A DNA stretch of 43,149 bases, from NCBI RefSeq assembly GCF_004912195.1, contig NZ_STGW01000011.1:86142-129290 (forward strand), written 5' to 3'. Under the pieces are notes generated by a model. It did no database searches and had not been told where the DNA came from. It worked only from the letters and a program-made list of their open reading frames with translations. The DNA comes from Nocardioides caeni. GTDB lineage: Bacteria > Actinomycetota > Actinomycetes > Propionibacteriales > Nocardioidaceae. Of the stretch, positions 32,834-41,034 are shown one piece after another. Each line of letters starts with the position of its first letter. The first letter of the stretch is position 1. The translations under genes were made by a program, and so were the position numbers.

Positions 32834-34648
32834 TCAGCTCCAGGGGTTGAGCCTGGCTCCGGTGCTCGGCACACCCGGGAGCGGAGCGATGGCGACGACG
32901 CGGGCCGTCGACGGCGCCGACTCCACCAGCTGACCGCTCGGGGTGCGGCCCCGGACGGTGGCGGTGTTGTCGATGCGGCCGCGGCGCAGGTCCGCGCGGG
33001 TGACCGTGTAGGTCGCCTTGCAGATGATCACTTTGGCCGGGGCGAGACCGCGGGGCGACAGCTTCGGGCACTTCGGGCGGAGCGTGCCGTTGCCGGAGAA
33101 CGAGCCTTCGACGATGCGGATCGGGTTCAGGGCGATGTTGCCGGTGTTGCGGACCCGGAAGGTGTAGGTGATCTTCTGGCCCACGTGGTTGACCTTGCGG
33201 GTGCTCGCCGTCTTGACCAGGCGCAGGCCGGGCTTGGCGGCCTTGACCACGGCGGCGGCGACGTTGTTGTCCTGGTCGCCCCGGTCCGTCACGCTCGCGG
33301 TGTTCTTGACCGCGTGCGTCTCGGTGTAGGTCTGGCTGTAGCGCACGAAGAGCTCCTCACCGACGTCCAGTCCGCGCACGCCGACCGTGCCGACCGGCTG
33401 CGAGCAGTCCAGGACACCCGTCGTGATCGGGTCACCGACCGCGACGTCGCAGGTGAACGGCGCGCCGGTGCTCGAGCGGACGCTCAGGAGGGTGGCGCCG
33501 ACGGCCTTGTCGTCGGTGATGGTGACGGTGTCGCCGAGACCCATGGGCTGGTCGCCCTCGTTGGTGACCTTCACGCGGAAGGTGACCGGGACGCCCGGCT
33601 CGAAGACCGTCGTGTTGGCGACCTTGTCGAGCGACAGGTCGTAGGCGCACGGCTCCCAGTCGAGCTCGGCCGTGCCGTTGCGGCCGGCGCCGTTGGGCGC
33701 CAGCGCCTCGCCGGAGTCGGGCGCGGGCGCGACGAAGACCGCGCCGGTGTTGTCGGCGTCGAAGTAGCTGGAGCCACCGCCGCCGCCACCGCCGATGATG
33801 CCGCCGTTGACGCCGCTCACGTTGCCCTCGGTGGAGGCGCCGCCGCCACCGCCGGCGTACCCGGCACCGCCGCCGCCGCCCTGGTCGGCCGAGCCGTCGA
33901 CGCCGCCGACGCCGCCGTTGCGGTCGACTCCGGCGGTGCCGTTGTAGGCAGGGGTCACCGTGTGGACGCCACCGGCGCCCGGCACGGTGGTACCGCCGCC
34001 ACCGCCGCCGGGAGCATCCACGGCAGCGTTGTCGATGCCGTCAGCGCCCTCCTGGCCGGGCCACACGCCTGCGCCCTCGACCACACCGGCGTGTCCGCCG
34101 CCACCGGCGTCGGGGTTGTGACCGCCGCCGGAGCCGCCGCCGCCGCCGACGAGCGCGACCTCGGTGCCGTTGAGGACGAAGCTGGTGTAGCCGCCGCCGC
34201 CACCACCGGGGTGGGTGCCAGCGCCACCGTTGCCGCCGGCGTCATCGCCGGAGGTGCCGCCGGTGCCGCCGTTGGTGCCGCCGGTGCCGACGATGATGTC
34301 GAGCTCGTCGGTCGCGGAGACGGGGATGCGGAAGGAGATCCGCGCGCCCTGGCCGCCGCCGACCTGGTCGGGGTCGTCTTCGCCGGGGTTCTCGTCGTCG
34401 TCGCCGCCCGAGACGGCCGTGCCGCCGTTGGCGCCTTCGAGGGTGACGATCGCGGCGCACGCACCGAGCGCGGGGATCAGCTCATGGGTGCCGGGGCCGA
34501 GGATGGTGGTCTCCGGGTCGGCCGCCGGGTCCGCCTGTGCCGTGGGTAGGCCGAGCGGGCTCAGGAGCAGGGCTCCCGCAGCGAGCGCCGCCAGTCCGGC
34601 AACACGTCCGGGTCGTCGTGATCTGGTGAAGGGTGTGGAGAAGTCCAT
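32834..34648 (-). CDS. Secreted glycine-rich protein with DUF11-like repeats
   Basis: A 604-residue exported protein. The signal peptide (1-38) has an Arg-rich start and a hydrophobic core (VAGLAALAAGALLLSPLGL), with cleavage near AQA-DP. Residues about 40-335 form a glycine-rich domain: VTLEGANGG, ARISFRIPVSATDELDIIVG, then long Gly tracts around GGYTSFVLNGTEVALVGGGG. From about 345, two DUF11/CARDB-like beta-sandwich repeats follow (YDLSLDKVANTTVFEPGVPV and LRLVKTASTRKVNHVGQKIT). The C-terminus ends PGVPSTGARLNPWS with no membrane segment. ATG at 34648 fits a leaderless -10 (CAGACT, 7 bp upstream). It is probably surface or matrix material; the gene interrupts the recF-dciA order. Confidence 0.85.
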   Translation of the reverse strand: MDFSTPFTRSRRPGRVAGLAALAAGALLLSPLGLPTAQADPAADPETTILGPGTHELIPALGACAAIVTLEGANGGTAVSGGDDDENPGEDDPDQVGGGQGARISFRIPVSATDELDIIVGTGGTNGGTGGTSGDDAGGNGGAGTHPGGGGGGYTSFVLNGTEVALVGGGGGSGGGHNPDAGGGGHAGVVEGAGVWPGQEGADGIDNAAVDAPGGGGGGTTVPGAGGVHTVTPAYNGTAGVDRNGGVGGVDGSADQGGGGGAGYAGGGGGASTEGNVSGVNGGIIGGGGGGGSSYFDADNTGAVFVAPAPDSGEALAPNGAGRNGTAELDWEPCAYDLSLDKVANTTVFEPGVPVTFRVKVTNEGDQPMGLGDTVTITDDKAVGATLLSVRSSTGAPFTCDVAVGDPITTGVLDCSQPVGTVGVRGLDVGEELFVRYSQTYTETHAVKNTASVTDRGDQDNNVAAAVVKAAKPGLRLVKTASTRKVNHVGQKITYTFRVRNTGNIALNPIRIVEGSFSGNGTLRPKCPKLSPRGLAPAKVIICKATYTVTRADLRRGRIDNTATVRGRTPSGQLVESAPSTARVVAIAPLPGVPSTGARLNPWS

Positions 34649-34655
34649 GGATGCG

Positions 34656-34729
34656 AGTCTGTTTCGAATCCTGTGGCGCGATCCGACGTTCACCCGGCGC
34701 TGGCCCGAAATGACCCCCGCACGGGGGAC
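34656..34729 (-). promoter_or_regulatory. Shared 18-bp inverted repeat, site A, and promoter of the glycine-rich protein gene
   Basis: Read on the minus strand, GTCCCCCG-TG-CGGGGGTC (34729-34712) then ATTTCG. The -10 CAGACT starts at 34661, 52 bp from the T of the final TC, and the ATG follows after 7 bp. The nearest genes on both sides diverge, so the repeat cannot be a terminator. In the rest of the 301-bp gap 34649-34949 I see only a possible -10 TACGCT (34897-34902) for dciA. Confidence 0.7.
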
Positions 34730-34949
34730 AGAGGACCGCATCGGGTGACCCCGTCCGGGCGGCGTCAGTAGCGAGGACCTGCGGACCGGGGGCGGGGACT
34801 ACGCACGCACCTCGCGCCATCGGCGCACGCATGACCCGCGTACGTCGGCGGGCTCCATCGTCGGTGTCCATTGTCGGGGCCACGACCGACAGCGTCTACG
34901 CTGGCACGGTAGGTCAGACTGACGCCGACATCCGAGAGGATGTGTGTCC

Positions 34950-35525
34950 ATGGGCGAGGAGACGCCCCCGGGCTCGCAGGACCCCGTGGTGCCCGGCGCC
35001 GACGCCCCCCGGCGCGACGGGCTGGACCTGGCTCGCTCACAGATGCTCGGCACGGCCGGCGCGAGTACGACGCCGGCGCGGCGTCGTACTCCTCGCAAGG
35101 ACGGTCGCGCTCCGGGCTCCGGGAGACGCAGCGGCGAGAGCCGTTTCAGCGGCGCCCATCCCGACGGCCGCGACCCGCAGACGCTCGGACCGGAGGTGCA
35201 GCGGCTGATCGACCAGCGCGGCTGGGCCCTGGACCTCCAGGTCCGTGGGGTGTTCGGTCGCTGGACCGACATCGTCGGCGCCGAGATCGGCGCGCACTCG
35301 ACGCCGGAGACGCTGGTCGACGGCGTGCTGGTCGTCCGCACGGACTCGACGGCGTGGGCCACCCAGCTCAAGCTGCTCGCCGCGACCATCGTGAAGCGGC
35401 TCAACGAGGAGCTCGGCGACGGTGTGGTGACCGTGGTCGAGGTGCTCGGCCCCCGCGCCCCCACCTGGAAACACGGTCGACGGGGCATCAGTGACGCGCG
35501 CGGACCGCGCGACACCTACGGTTGA
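34950..35525 (+). CDS. dciA: DciA-like replicative helicase loader/operator (DUF721)
   Basis: A 191-residue protein. The first 85 residues are a disordered, basic Ser/Thr/Arg-rich linker. The C-terminal DUF721 domain (about 90-180) reads LGPEVQRLIDQRGWALDLQVRGVFGRWTDIVGAEIGAHSTPE, then LVVRTDSTAWATQLKLLAATIVKRLNEELG. This family contains DciA, needed for replicative helicase function, and the M. tuberculosis homologue Rv0004 sits between recF and gyrB. ATG at 34950 is 9 bp after GAGAGGA; GTG at 34944 is too close to it. A hairpin with 12-bp arms (35063-35091) lies inside the linker-coding part. Confidence 0.9.
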   Translation: MGEETPPGSQDPVVPGADAPRRDGLDLARSQMLGTAGASTTPARRRTPRKDGRAPGSGRRSGESRFSGAHPDGRDPQTLGPEVQRLIDQRGWALDLQVRGVFGRWTDIVGAEIGAHSTPETLVDGVLVVRTDSTAWATQLKLLAATIVKRLNEELGDGVVTVVEVLGPRAPTWKHGRRGISDARGPRDTYG

Positions 35526-35643
35526 GCGGTTCTTGCTCAGCCCCGAACGTGCTCGTCGGCACCATGATCTCGCTACGATGCTGCGACGTGCCCGCTCGGG
35601 CCCAGCAGCAGTGCCCCGAACCCTTGATGAGGAGACACCGCAC

Positions 35644-36471
35644 ATGAGCAACTACCAGCCTCCCACTCCGCCCCCGCCCGGAGGTGGCGGCGGCTACGGC
35701 GCTCCGCCCCCGGCCGGCCCTCCCGGAGGTGGCTACGGCGGTCCTCCGCAGGGTGGTGGCTATGGCGGTCCCCCGCCGGGCGGTCCCTACGGCGGCGGCT
35801 ACGGCGGTCAGCCGTCGGCGCCCTACAGCATCGGCAACGCGTTCAACTACGGCTGGACCAAGTTCCAGGCCAATGTCGGGCCGATCATCCTGGCCGTCCT
35901 GGCGATCGTGCTGTCGGTCGTCGTCATCTACGCGATCATGTGGTTCGGCCTGTTCGCCGCCGCGTCGTCGGGTGGTGACGGTGGCTTCATCCTCGCCCTG
36001 GTCTTCGGCGCGTTGATGATGTTCGTGATCTGGGCCGTGGTCTACGTCATCGGTGCCGGGATCGTCCGGGCCGCACTCGACATCACCTACGGCCGGCAGG
36101 TCGAGGTCGGCACGATCTTCAAGTTCGACAACATCGGCCAGCTCCTGCTGGCCGGGCTCCTCGTGGGCATCATGACCGCGGTCGGCACGATCCTGTGCTA
36201 CATCCCCGGTCTTATCGTCGGCTTCTTCACGCAGTTCACGCTGTTCTTCCTGATCGACAAGAACATGCCGGCGATCGAGGCCATCAAGGCGAGCTTTGCG
36301 TTCGTCAACAAGAACCTCGGCAGCCTGATCGGGTTCTACATCGCGGGTGCGATCGCGATCTTCATCGGCTCGCTCCTGTGCGGCATCGGCGCGCTCGTCG
36401 CGATCCCGGTGGTCGTGATCGGTGCGGCCTACACCTACCGCACGCTGCAGGGCGAGCCCGTCGCTCCCTGA
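35644..36471 (+). CDS. Multi-pass membrane protein with Pro/Gly/Tyr-rich N-terminus
   Basis: A 275-residue protein. Residues 1-58 are a repetitive Pro-Gly-Gly-Tyr tail (repeats of GGGYGGPP), followed by about five membrane segments, among them VGPIILAVLAIVLSVVVIYAI and LIGFYIAGAIAIFIGSLLCGIG. The motif YSIGNAFNYGWTKFQANVG starts the membrane domain, as in several uncharacterised actinobacterial proteins. No enzyme motif is seen. ATG at 35644 has GAGGAG 9 bp upstream; TACGAT (35574-35579) is a possible -10. It lacks the 18-bp repeat of its neighbours. Confidence 0.85.
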   Translation: MSNYQPPTPPPPGGGGGYGAPPPAGPPGGGYGGPPQGGGYGGPPPGGPYGGGYGGQPSAPYSIGNAFNYGWTKFQANVGPIILAVLAIVLSVVVIYAIMWFGLFAAASSGGDGGFILALVFGALMMFVIWAVVYVIGAGIVRAALDITYGRQVEVGTIFKFDNIGQLLLAGLLVGIMTAVGTILCYIPGLIVGFFTQFTLFFLIDKNMPAIEAIKASFAFVNKNLGSLIGFYIAGAIAIFIGSLLCGIGALVAIPVVVIGAAYTYRTLQGEPVAP

Positions 36472-36483
36472 CCGCAGCAGCAC

Positions 36484-36918
36484 GTGAACGTCGGACCAGG
36501 CTGGTACCCGGACCCCACCGGAGAGCATCGCGAACGGTGGTGGGACGGGGCCGCCTGGTCCGTTCATGTCAGGACCGGTCGATGGACCGGCGAGGTGCCC
36601 TGTGAACCCACCCCGATCCCGGAGGTGGAGGAGGTCGTGTGGAGCGACCAGCGGCACCAGCTCACGACGCACGCGGCCTGGGTCCTCGAGGGACGTGCCC
36701 GGATCCCCGTCCCGTGGTGGTCGGTGGCGGACGTCGCCGTCCGGGTGGGGATGGGCCGATCGCTCGCCGGCACCGGTGACGTCGTCCTGATCGTCGACTA
36801 TCCCGGCTACACCGACCGCCGCGAGCGTCGGCTCAACGGCGTCCCGGACGCCGACGGGCTCGCGGCGCTCTGCTTCGCGTGGAGCCGGCGTCACCGCAAG
36901 GCGGCCGGCTACCTCTGA
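36484..36918 (+). CDS. DUF2510-domain protein
   Basis: A 144-residue protein. The N-terminal DUF2510 motif is GWYPDPTGEHRERWWDGAAW (residues 6-25), a small tryptophan-rich module common in actinobacterial membrane-associated proteins. The rest (about 60-144) looks like a PH-like beta domain with a C-terminal helix (ADGLAALCFAWSRRHRKAAG). No membrane segment is present. GTG at 36484 lies 12 bp after the previous stop, so the two are likely co-transcribed. The function is unknown. Confidence 0.8.
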   Translation: MNVGPGWYPDPTGEHRERWWDGAAWSVHVRTGRWTGEVPCEPTPIPEVEEVVWSDQRHQLTTHAAWVLEGRARIPVPWWSVADVAVRVGMGRSLAGTGDVVLIVDYPGYTDRRERRLNGVPDADGLAALCFAWSRRHRKAAGYL

Positions 36919-36934
36919 CAGAGGCTCGCACCCC

Positions 36935-37008
36935 GACCCCTGTTCGGGGGTCATCCCGGACCCCCGCACCGAGGTCCGCGCGGGATCGGCTGCGACGGCC
37001 ACTACCGT
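36935..37008 (+). promoter_or_regulatory. Shared 18-bp inverted repeat, site B, and promoter of the kinase-regulator operon
   Basis: GACCCCTG-TT-CGGGGGTC (36935-36952) followed by ATCCCG. The -10 TACCGT starts at 37003, exactly 52 bp after the T at 36951. The kinase GTG follows at 37056/37059. Confidence 0.7.
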
Positions 37009-37058
37009 CGCTCCTGTCGGTGGGCCTGGGGCGTCGTTGGATCGAGGAGGAACGGGTG

Positions 37059-39425
37059 GTGGATTGGCGACGGACCGGCCGTCGTTTCCTCGGGGACCTC
37101 TTCGGTGACGACAGCCTTGCCGGTCCGACGACGATCACGGCCACGGCGTCGATGAGGCGTGCCCTGCTGCGCGGCATGGCCCTGTGGCAGGTCGTGATGG
37201 TGCTGGCGATCCTCACGGAGGCGGTCGGTCCCGTCGTGCGCGCGGCGCTGGTCGCCGGACACCTGGGCCTGGCCGGTGTCGCGCTGCTCGCGGCCGTCGG
37301 TCGTGTGCCGGGCTGGCTCGTCGTGCTCCTGGCCTACGCCGCCTTCCTCGTCGACTGGGTCGTGGTGAACGACCCCGACCACCCGCTGCTGCTGGCCGCC
37401 TGCTGGCTCGCGAACGTCGCCGCCATCCTGCCGAGCTTCGTGATGCGGGGCAGGGCAGCCCTGCTCACGCCCGTGGCGATCGCCGTCGTCGTCCCCGTCG
37501 CGATGGTGCTGTCATGGCCGGACTCGGGCAGCACCCTGCCGCCGGCCGTGGCGGCGACGGGCCTGGCGATCATGGCGGCCTCCCGCCTGGCCCTGCCGGT
37601 GCTGCTCGACTTCACCCGGAGTGCCGACGCCGAGCACTCGCTGGTGGAGGCGGAGCAGCGTGCGGTGGACGTACGGCGGGCAGCGAGCCGTCGTGCCGCG
37701 GAGGACGCGCGGATCCTGCACGACACGGTCATCAACACCTTGGCGGCGCTCGCGGTCGGGGGCGCCGCGGTCGCCGACGGGCAAGCGGTGCGGGCGCGGT
37801 GCGCGCGCGACGTCGCCACGGTGGAGGCCCTGACCATGGACGACGAGCTCCCGCAGCACGGCCACGGGATCCACGGCGGCCTGGAGGTCGACGGCATCCG
37901 GGTGGAGCGACGCGGACTGGCCGGCGACGAGCTGGCCCGGCAGGAGGCACTTCTCCCCGAGGCCGTGCTCGAGGCGCTCTCCGGTGCCGTCACGGAGCTG
38001 GTCCGCAACGCGGCGAAGCACTCGGGGGCGGCCGCGGTCGTGGTCGACGTACGACCCCACGGTGATGGTGGTGGTGGCATGGTCGTGGCGGTGGCCGACG
38101 ACGGCGTCGGCTTCGACGGCACGATGCCCCGCGGACGGGGCCTGGCGGAGTCGGTCCTCGGCCGCCTCGAGGGCACCGGCCTGACGATGTCGCTGGTCAC
38201 TGCGCCGGGTCAGGGCACGACGGCCACCCTGACGTGGGGCGGTCCGTCGGTCGGACCAGCCGCCGAGACCACTGAGCTGTCGGAGCCGCCGGTGTCGGCA
38301 GCGTCGCTGATGGCGGCCACCGAGGGCCTGCAGCGCCGGGCGAGCGGACTGTTCGCGCTGGCTCTGGTGTTCGTCGGGATCTGGCTGGCGGTCACCAACC
38401 ATCGGGGGGCGCCGACCGAGGAGTACCCCATGGTGGTGGTCGTCGCCGTCGTCTGTGCGATCGCCTGGTGGTCCGGCGACGGCGGGCGGTTGCGCAGGCT
38501 CGCGGTCGCAACGCTGTTGACCCTCGGCGCGTGCGTCGCCTTCGTGCTGTCGGCCGCTTCGGTGGACTTCGGTCGCGACGACGTGGTCTTCTGGCAGGCG
38601 ATCTGTCCGGCCGGCCCGCTGCTGCTGATGCTCGGCGACCCTCGCTGGCGGGCCGCGGCGGGACCGGCGATCGCGCTGCTGGGGCTGACGGTCGTGGGGC
38701 TGGCGGTCGGCTTGGCACCGAGCTCGGGGCTCGCCGCGGTGTCGACCCTGGTCGCGGGCGCTGCCTGCATCGGCCTGGTGGGCGGCTGGGCAGGGTTCCA
38801 GGCGCTGTTGAGGACCATCGGCGCGCAGGTGGGCGCCGACCAGGCGGCGATGGCGCGGCTGCGCGGCGAGGTCGAGCAGCGCGACGCGGCGAGCCGGGCC
38901 CGCCGGCGGTGGACGGCCGCCGGGCTCGAGGAGTCGATCGAGCTGTTGCGCCAGGTCGCCGACGGGCGGGCTGACCCGGCGGACCAGGAGGTGCGGTCGT
39001 CCTGCGCCGAGGAGGAGACCTACCTGCGGCAGTTGACCCAGCTCAACCCGGACCTGATCCGGATGGGCGACTGGTTCGCCCGCTCCCTCGCGGAGGCGCG
39101 GTCGCGGCACACCCGGCTCGCGATCCGGTCGGGCTCCGACGATGCCGACGACGCGCTCGCTCCGTCGCTGGGCGGACTGCTGCTCGCGTCGGTGACCGCC
39201 GCTCCGGCGGGGGCCCAGCTGACCACGACCCTCTTCCCCGCCCCCGACACGCTGCGGTTCACGCTGGTCGGGCCCCACCCGGAGCTCTCGTCGGTGGCCG
39301 AGGCGTGGGCCCCGCCGTCCGCTGTCGAGCTCACCGTCCAGAGCCTCGGCGCCCAGGACCTCGTGGAGGTGGTGGCTCACCGCGGCTCCGCCTCGGCGAC
39401 CCGACGACAAGGAGACCACCGATGA
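37059..39425 (+). CDS. Membrane sensor histidine kinase with a second, degenerate kinase-like module
   Basis: A 788-residue protein of two similar halves. The first half has several membrane helices (about 30-190), a dimerisation helix with the phospho-acceptor in EDARILHDTVINTLAALAVGG (His221), and an HATPase domain (TELVRNAAKHSGA with Asn317, VADDGVGFD, GRGLAESVLGRLEG, GQGTTATLTW). The second half (about 430-788) again has membrane helices, then a helix aligned as TAAGLEESIELLRQ, where His is absent, and a region lacking N and G boxes. It is probably a pseudo-module with a regulatory role. The start is GTG at 37059 (or 37056) after AGGAGG. It overlaps the next gene (ATGA). Confidence 0.85.
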   Translation: MDWRRTGRRFLGDLFGDDSLAGPTTITATASMRRALLRGMALWQVVMVLAILTEAVGPVVRAALVAGHLGLAGVALLAAVGRVPGWLVVLLAYAAFLVDWVVVNDPDHPLLLAACWLANVAAILPSFVMRGRAALLTPVAIAVVVPVAMVLSWPDSGSTLPPAVAATGLAIMAASRLALPVLLDFTRSADAEHSLVEAEQRAVDVRRAASRRAAEDARILHDTVINTLAALAVGGAAVADGQAVRARCARDVATVEALTMDDELPQHGHGIHGGLEVDGIRVERRGLAGDELARQEALLPEAVLEALSGAVTELVRNAAKHSGAAAVVVDVRPHGDGGGGMVVAVADDGVGFDGTMPRGRGLAESVLGRLEGTGLTMSLVTAPGQGTTATLTWGGPSVGPAAETTELSEPPVSAASLMAATEGLQRRASGLFALALVFVGIWLAVTNHRGAPTEEYPMVVVVAVVCAIAWWSGDGGRLRRLAVATLLTLGACVAFVLSAASVDFGRDDVVFWQAICPAGPLLLMLGDPRWRAAAGPAIALLGLTVVGLAVGLAPSSGLAAVSTLVAGAACIGLVGGWAGFQALLRTIGAQVGADQAAMARLRGEVEQRDAASRARRRWTAAGLEESIELLRQVADGRADPADQEVRSSCAEEETYLRQLTQLNPDLIRMGDWFARSLAEARSRHTRLAIRSGSDDADDALAPSLGGLLLASVTAAPAGAQLTTTLFPAPDTLRFTLVGPHPELSSVAEAWAPPSAVELTVQSLGAQDLVEVVAHRGSASATRRQGDHR

Positions 39426-40108
39426 CCACCCCCCCGGGCCAGGGCGTGCGCCGCTACGAGTGGCGGATCGCCATCGTCGAGGACCACATGCTCCAGCGAC
39501 GACGGACCGAGGAGCTGGTCGGCATGCAGCCGGGCCTGCGGGTGGTCTGGGGCGGCGCCACACTGCCGGAGTACGTCGACTGGGTCGCCACCGTCCCGGA
39601 GCCCCAGCGGCCGCAGTTGCTGATCCTCGACCTGATGGTGGAGCGCGGTCCGAGTGTCGATCCCGACGTGGTGCGCTCCATCACCCGGTCCGGGACCCGG
39701 GTGCTGGTGCTCTCGGCGATGGCGTCGCCGGAGCTCGTCCGCAAGGTGCTGCGGGCCGGCATCGGGGGCATCGCTGGCAAGCGGGACTCCGAGGAGGACA
39801 TCGTCGCGGCGATCTGGACGGTGCTGGGGCGGGGCCAGTGGTTGACGCCGGAGCTGGCCAGCGTGATCGCCGGCGACGGCGATCGGCCGCAGCTGAGCGA
39901 CCAGGAGGAGCGGGCGCTCGTGCTCTACGCCTCGGGGCTCACTCTGGACGCGGTCGCCGAGGCGATCGGCGTGCAGAAGGACACCGCGAAGAAGTACCTG
40001 AGCCGGGTGAAGGCGAAGTACGCCGCCGCGGGCCGCGACGTCCGCACCAAGATCGACCTCAACCAGGCCGCCCAGCGCGACGGCTACCTCGACGGACCGA
40101 GTCGATGA
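39422..40108 (+). CDS. LuxR-type response regulator, copy 1
   Basis: A 228-residue two-component regulator. The receiver domain (about 14-135) has acidic residues IVEDH, the phospho-acceptor Asp70 in LLILDLMVERGPSVD, the switch residue in VLVLSAMAS and the conserved Lys in AGKRDSEED. The LuxR/NarL helix-turn-helix (about 155-215) is LSDQEERALVLYASGLTLDAVAEAIGVQKDTAKKYLSRVKAKY. ATG at 39422 overlaps the kinase stop, so the pair is coupled. It is closely related to the next gene; 128 bp (39809-39936) are identical to 40699-40826. Confidence 0.92.
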   Translation: MTTPPGQGVRRYEWRIAIVEDHMLQRRRTEELVGMQPGLRVVWGGATLPEYVDWVATVPEPQRPQLLILDLMVERGPSVDPDVVRSITRSGTRVLVLSAMASPELVRKVLRAGIGGIAGKRDSEEDIVAAIWTVLGRGQWLTPELASVIAGDGDRPQLSDQEERALVLYASGLTLDAVAEAIGVQKDTAKKYLSRVKAKYAAAGRDVRTKIDLNQAAQRDGYLDGPSR

Positions 40109-40142
40109 CGCCGATGAGGACGCCGATGAGGACGCCGATGGG
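40105..40142 (+). repeat. 12-bp tandem repeat after response regulator 1
   Basis: About three copies of GATGAGGACGCC, starting at the regulator's stop codon (GATGACGCC, then two full copies, then GATGGGG). Confidence 0.75.
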
Positions 40143-40162
40143 GTCAGTGCTCCGCGCCTCCT

Positions 40163-40235
40163 GACCCCCGCACGGAGGTCTTCTGGCGCGAGGAGCCCGG
40201 ATCGGGCCGGGAGCCCCGTCCGGAGTGCCTAGTTT
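40163..40235 (+). promoter_or_regulatory. Shared 18-bp inverted repeat, site C, and promoter of response regulator 2
   Basis: GACCCCCG-CA-CGGAGGTC (40163-40180) followed by TTCTGG. The -10 TAGTTT starts at 40230, 51 bp after the T at 40179. The predicted start is near 40242, upstream of the GTG at 40303. Confidence 0.65.
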
Positions 40236-40302
40236 CGGCCCGGAAGTTGCCCCGGGCGATGAGCGCGCAGGGCATGGGCTGAATCGTGGGAGCGATCGAC
40301 TG

Positions 40303-41004
40303 GTGTCCCGAACTCGCGGCCCCCGATCCGCGCCGCCCGTCCGCTACCGCTGGCGGATCGCGATCGTCGAGGACCACCTGCTGCAGCGCCAGCGCACCGA
40401 GGAGCTGATCATCGCGCAGTCGGGGCTCCAGGTCGTCTGGAGCGGTGAGACCCTCCCGGCGTTCCTCGCCTGGTTGGCGACGTCGCCGCCCGACCGGCGG
40501 CCCCACCTGCTGATCCTCGACCTGATGGTGGAGCGGGGTCCGAGCGTCGACCCGGACCAGGTGCGGGAGCTGGTGCGCTCGGGCACCCGGGTGCTGGTGC
40601 TCTCGGCCATGTCGTCCGCCGAGCTGGTGCGCAAGGTGCTCCGTGCCGGTGTCGCGGGCTTCGTCGGCAAGCGGGACTCCGAGGAGGACATCGTGGCCGC
40701 GATCTGGACGGTGCTGGGGCGGGGCCAGTGGTTGACGCCGGAGCTGGCCAGCGTGATCGCCGGCGACGGCGATCGGCCGCAGCTGAGCGACCAGGAGGAG
40801 CGGGCGCTCGTGCTCTACGCCTCGGGCCTGACCCTGGATGCGGTGGCGAGGGCGATCGGCGTGCAGAGGGACACCGCGAAGAAGTACCTGGCCCGGGTGA
40901 AGGCGAAGTACGCCGCGGTGGGGCGCGACGTGCGGACCAAGATCGACCTCAACCAGGCCGCTCAGCGCGACGGTTATCTCGACGGTCCGCTCTCGGAGTC
41001 CTGA
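40303..41004 (+). CDS. LuxR-type response regulator, copy 2
   Basis: A 233-residue paralogue of the preceding regulator, with the receiver phospho-acceptor Asp73 (LLILDLMVERGPSVD), FVGKRDSEED, and the helix-turn-helix TLDAVARAIGVQRDTAKKYLARVKAKY. The recognition helices differ from copy 1 only conservatively (QKDTAKKYLSR and QRDTAKKYLAR), so both may bind the same DNA site. GTG at 40303 is chosen because GGGAG lies 10 bp upstream and the promoter maps after the longer frame's start at 40225. It has no kinase partner of its own, so it may share the upstream one. Confidence 0.88.
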   Translation: MSRTRGPRSAPPVRYRWRIAIVEDHLLQRQRTEELIIAQSGLQVVWSGETLPAFLAWLATSPPDRRPHLLILDLMVERGPSVDPDQVRELVRSGTRVLVLSAMSSAELVRKVLRAGVAGFVGKRDSEEDIVAAIWTVLGRGQWLTPELASVIAGDGDRPQLSDQEERALVLYASGLTLDAVARAIGVQRDTAKKYLARVKAKYAAVGRDVRTKIDLNQAAQRDGYLDGPLSES

Positions 41005-41034
41005 CCGGCGGCGGCTCCAGCGAGAGGAACGGCC

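Noticed and set aside
34745..34765. GACCCCGTCCGGGC stretch resembling the shared operator
   Set aside because: It has no matching second arm and no -10 element at the fixed distance.
36935..36952. Reading the GACCCC...GGGGTC hairpins as intrinsic terminators of the upstream genes
   Set aside because: There is no U-tract, the site at 34712-34729 lies between divergent genes, and the distance to a -10 element is constant.
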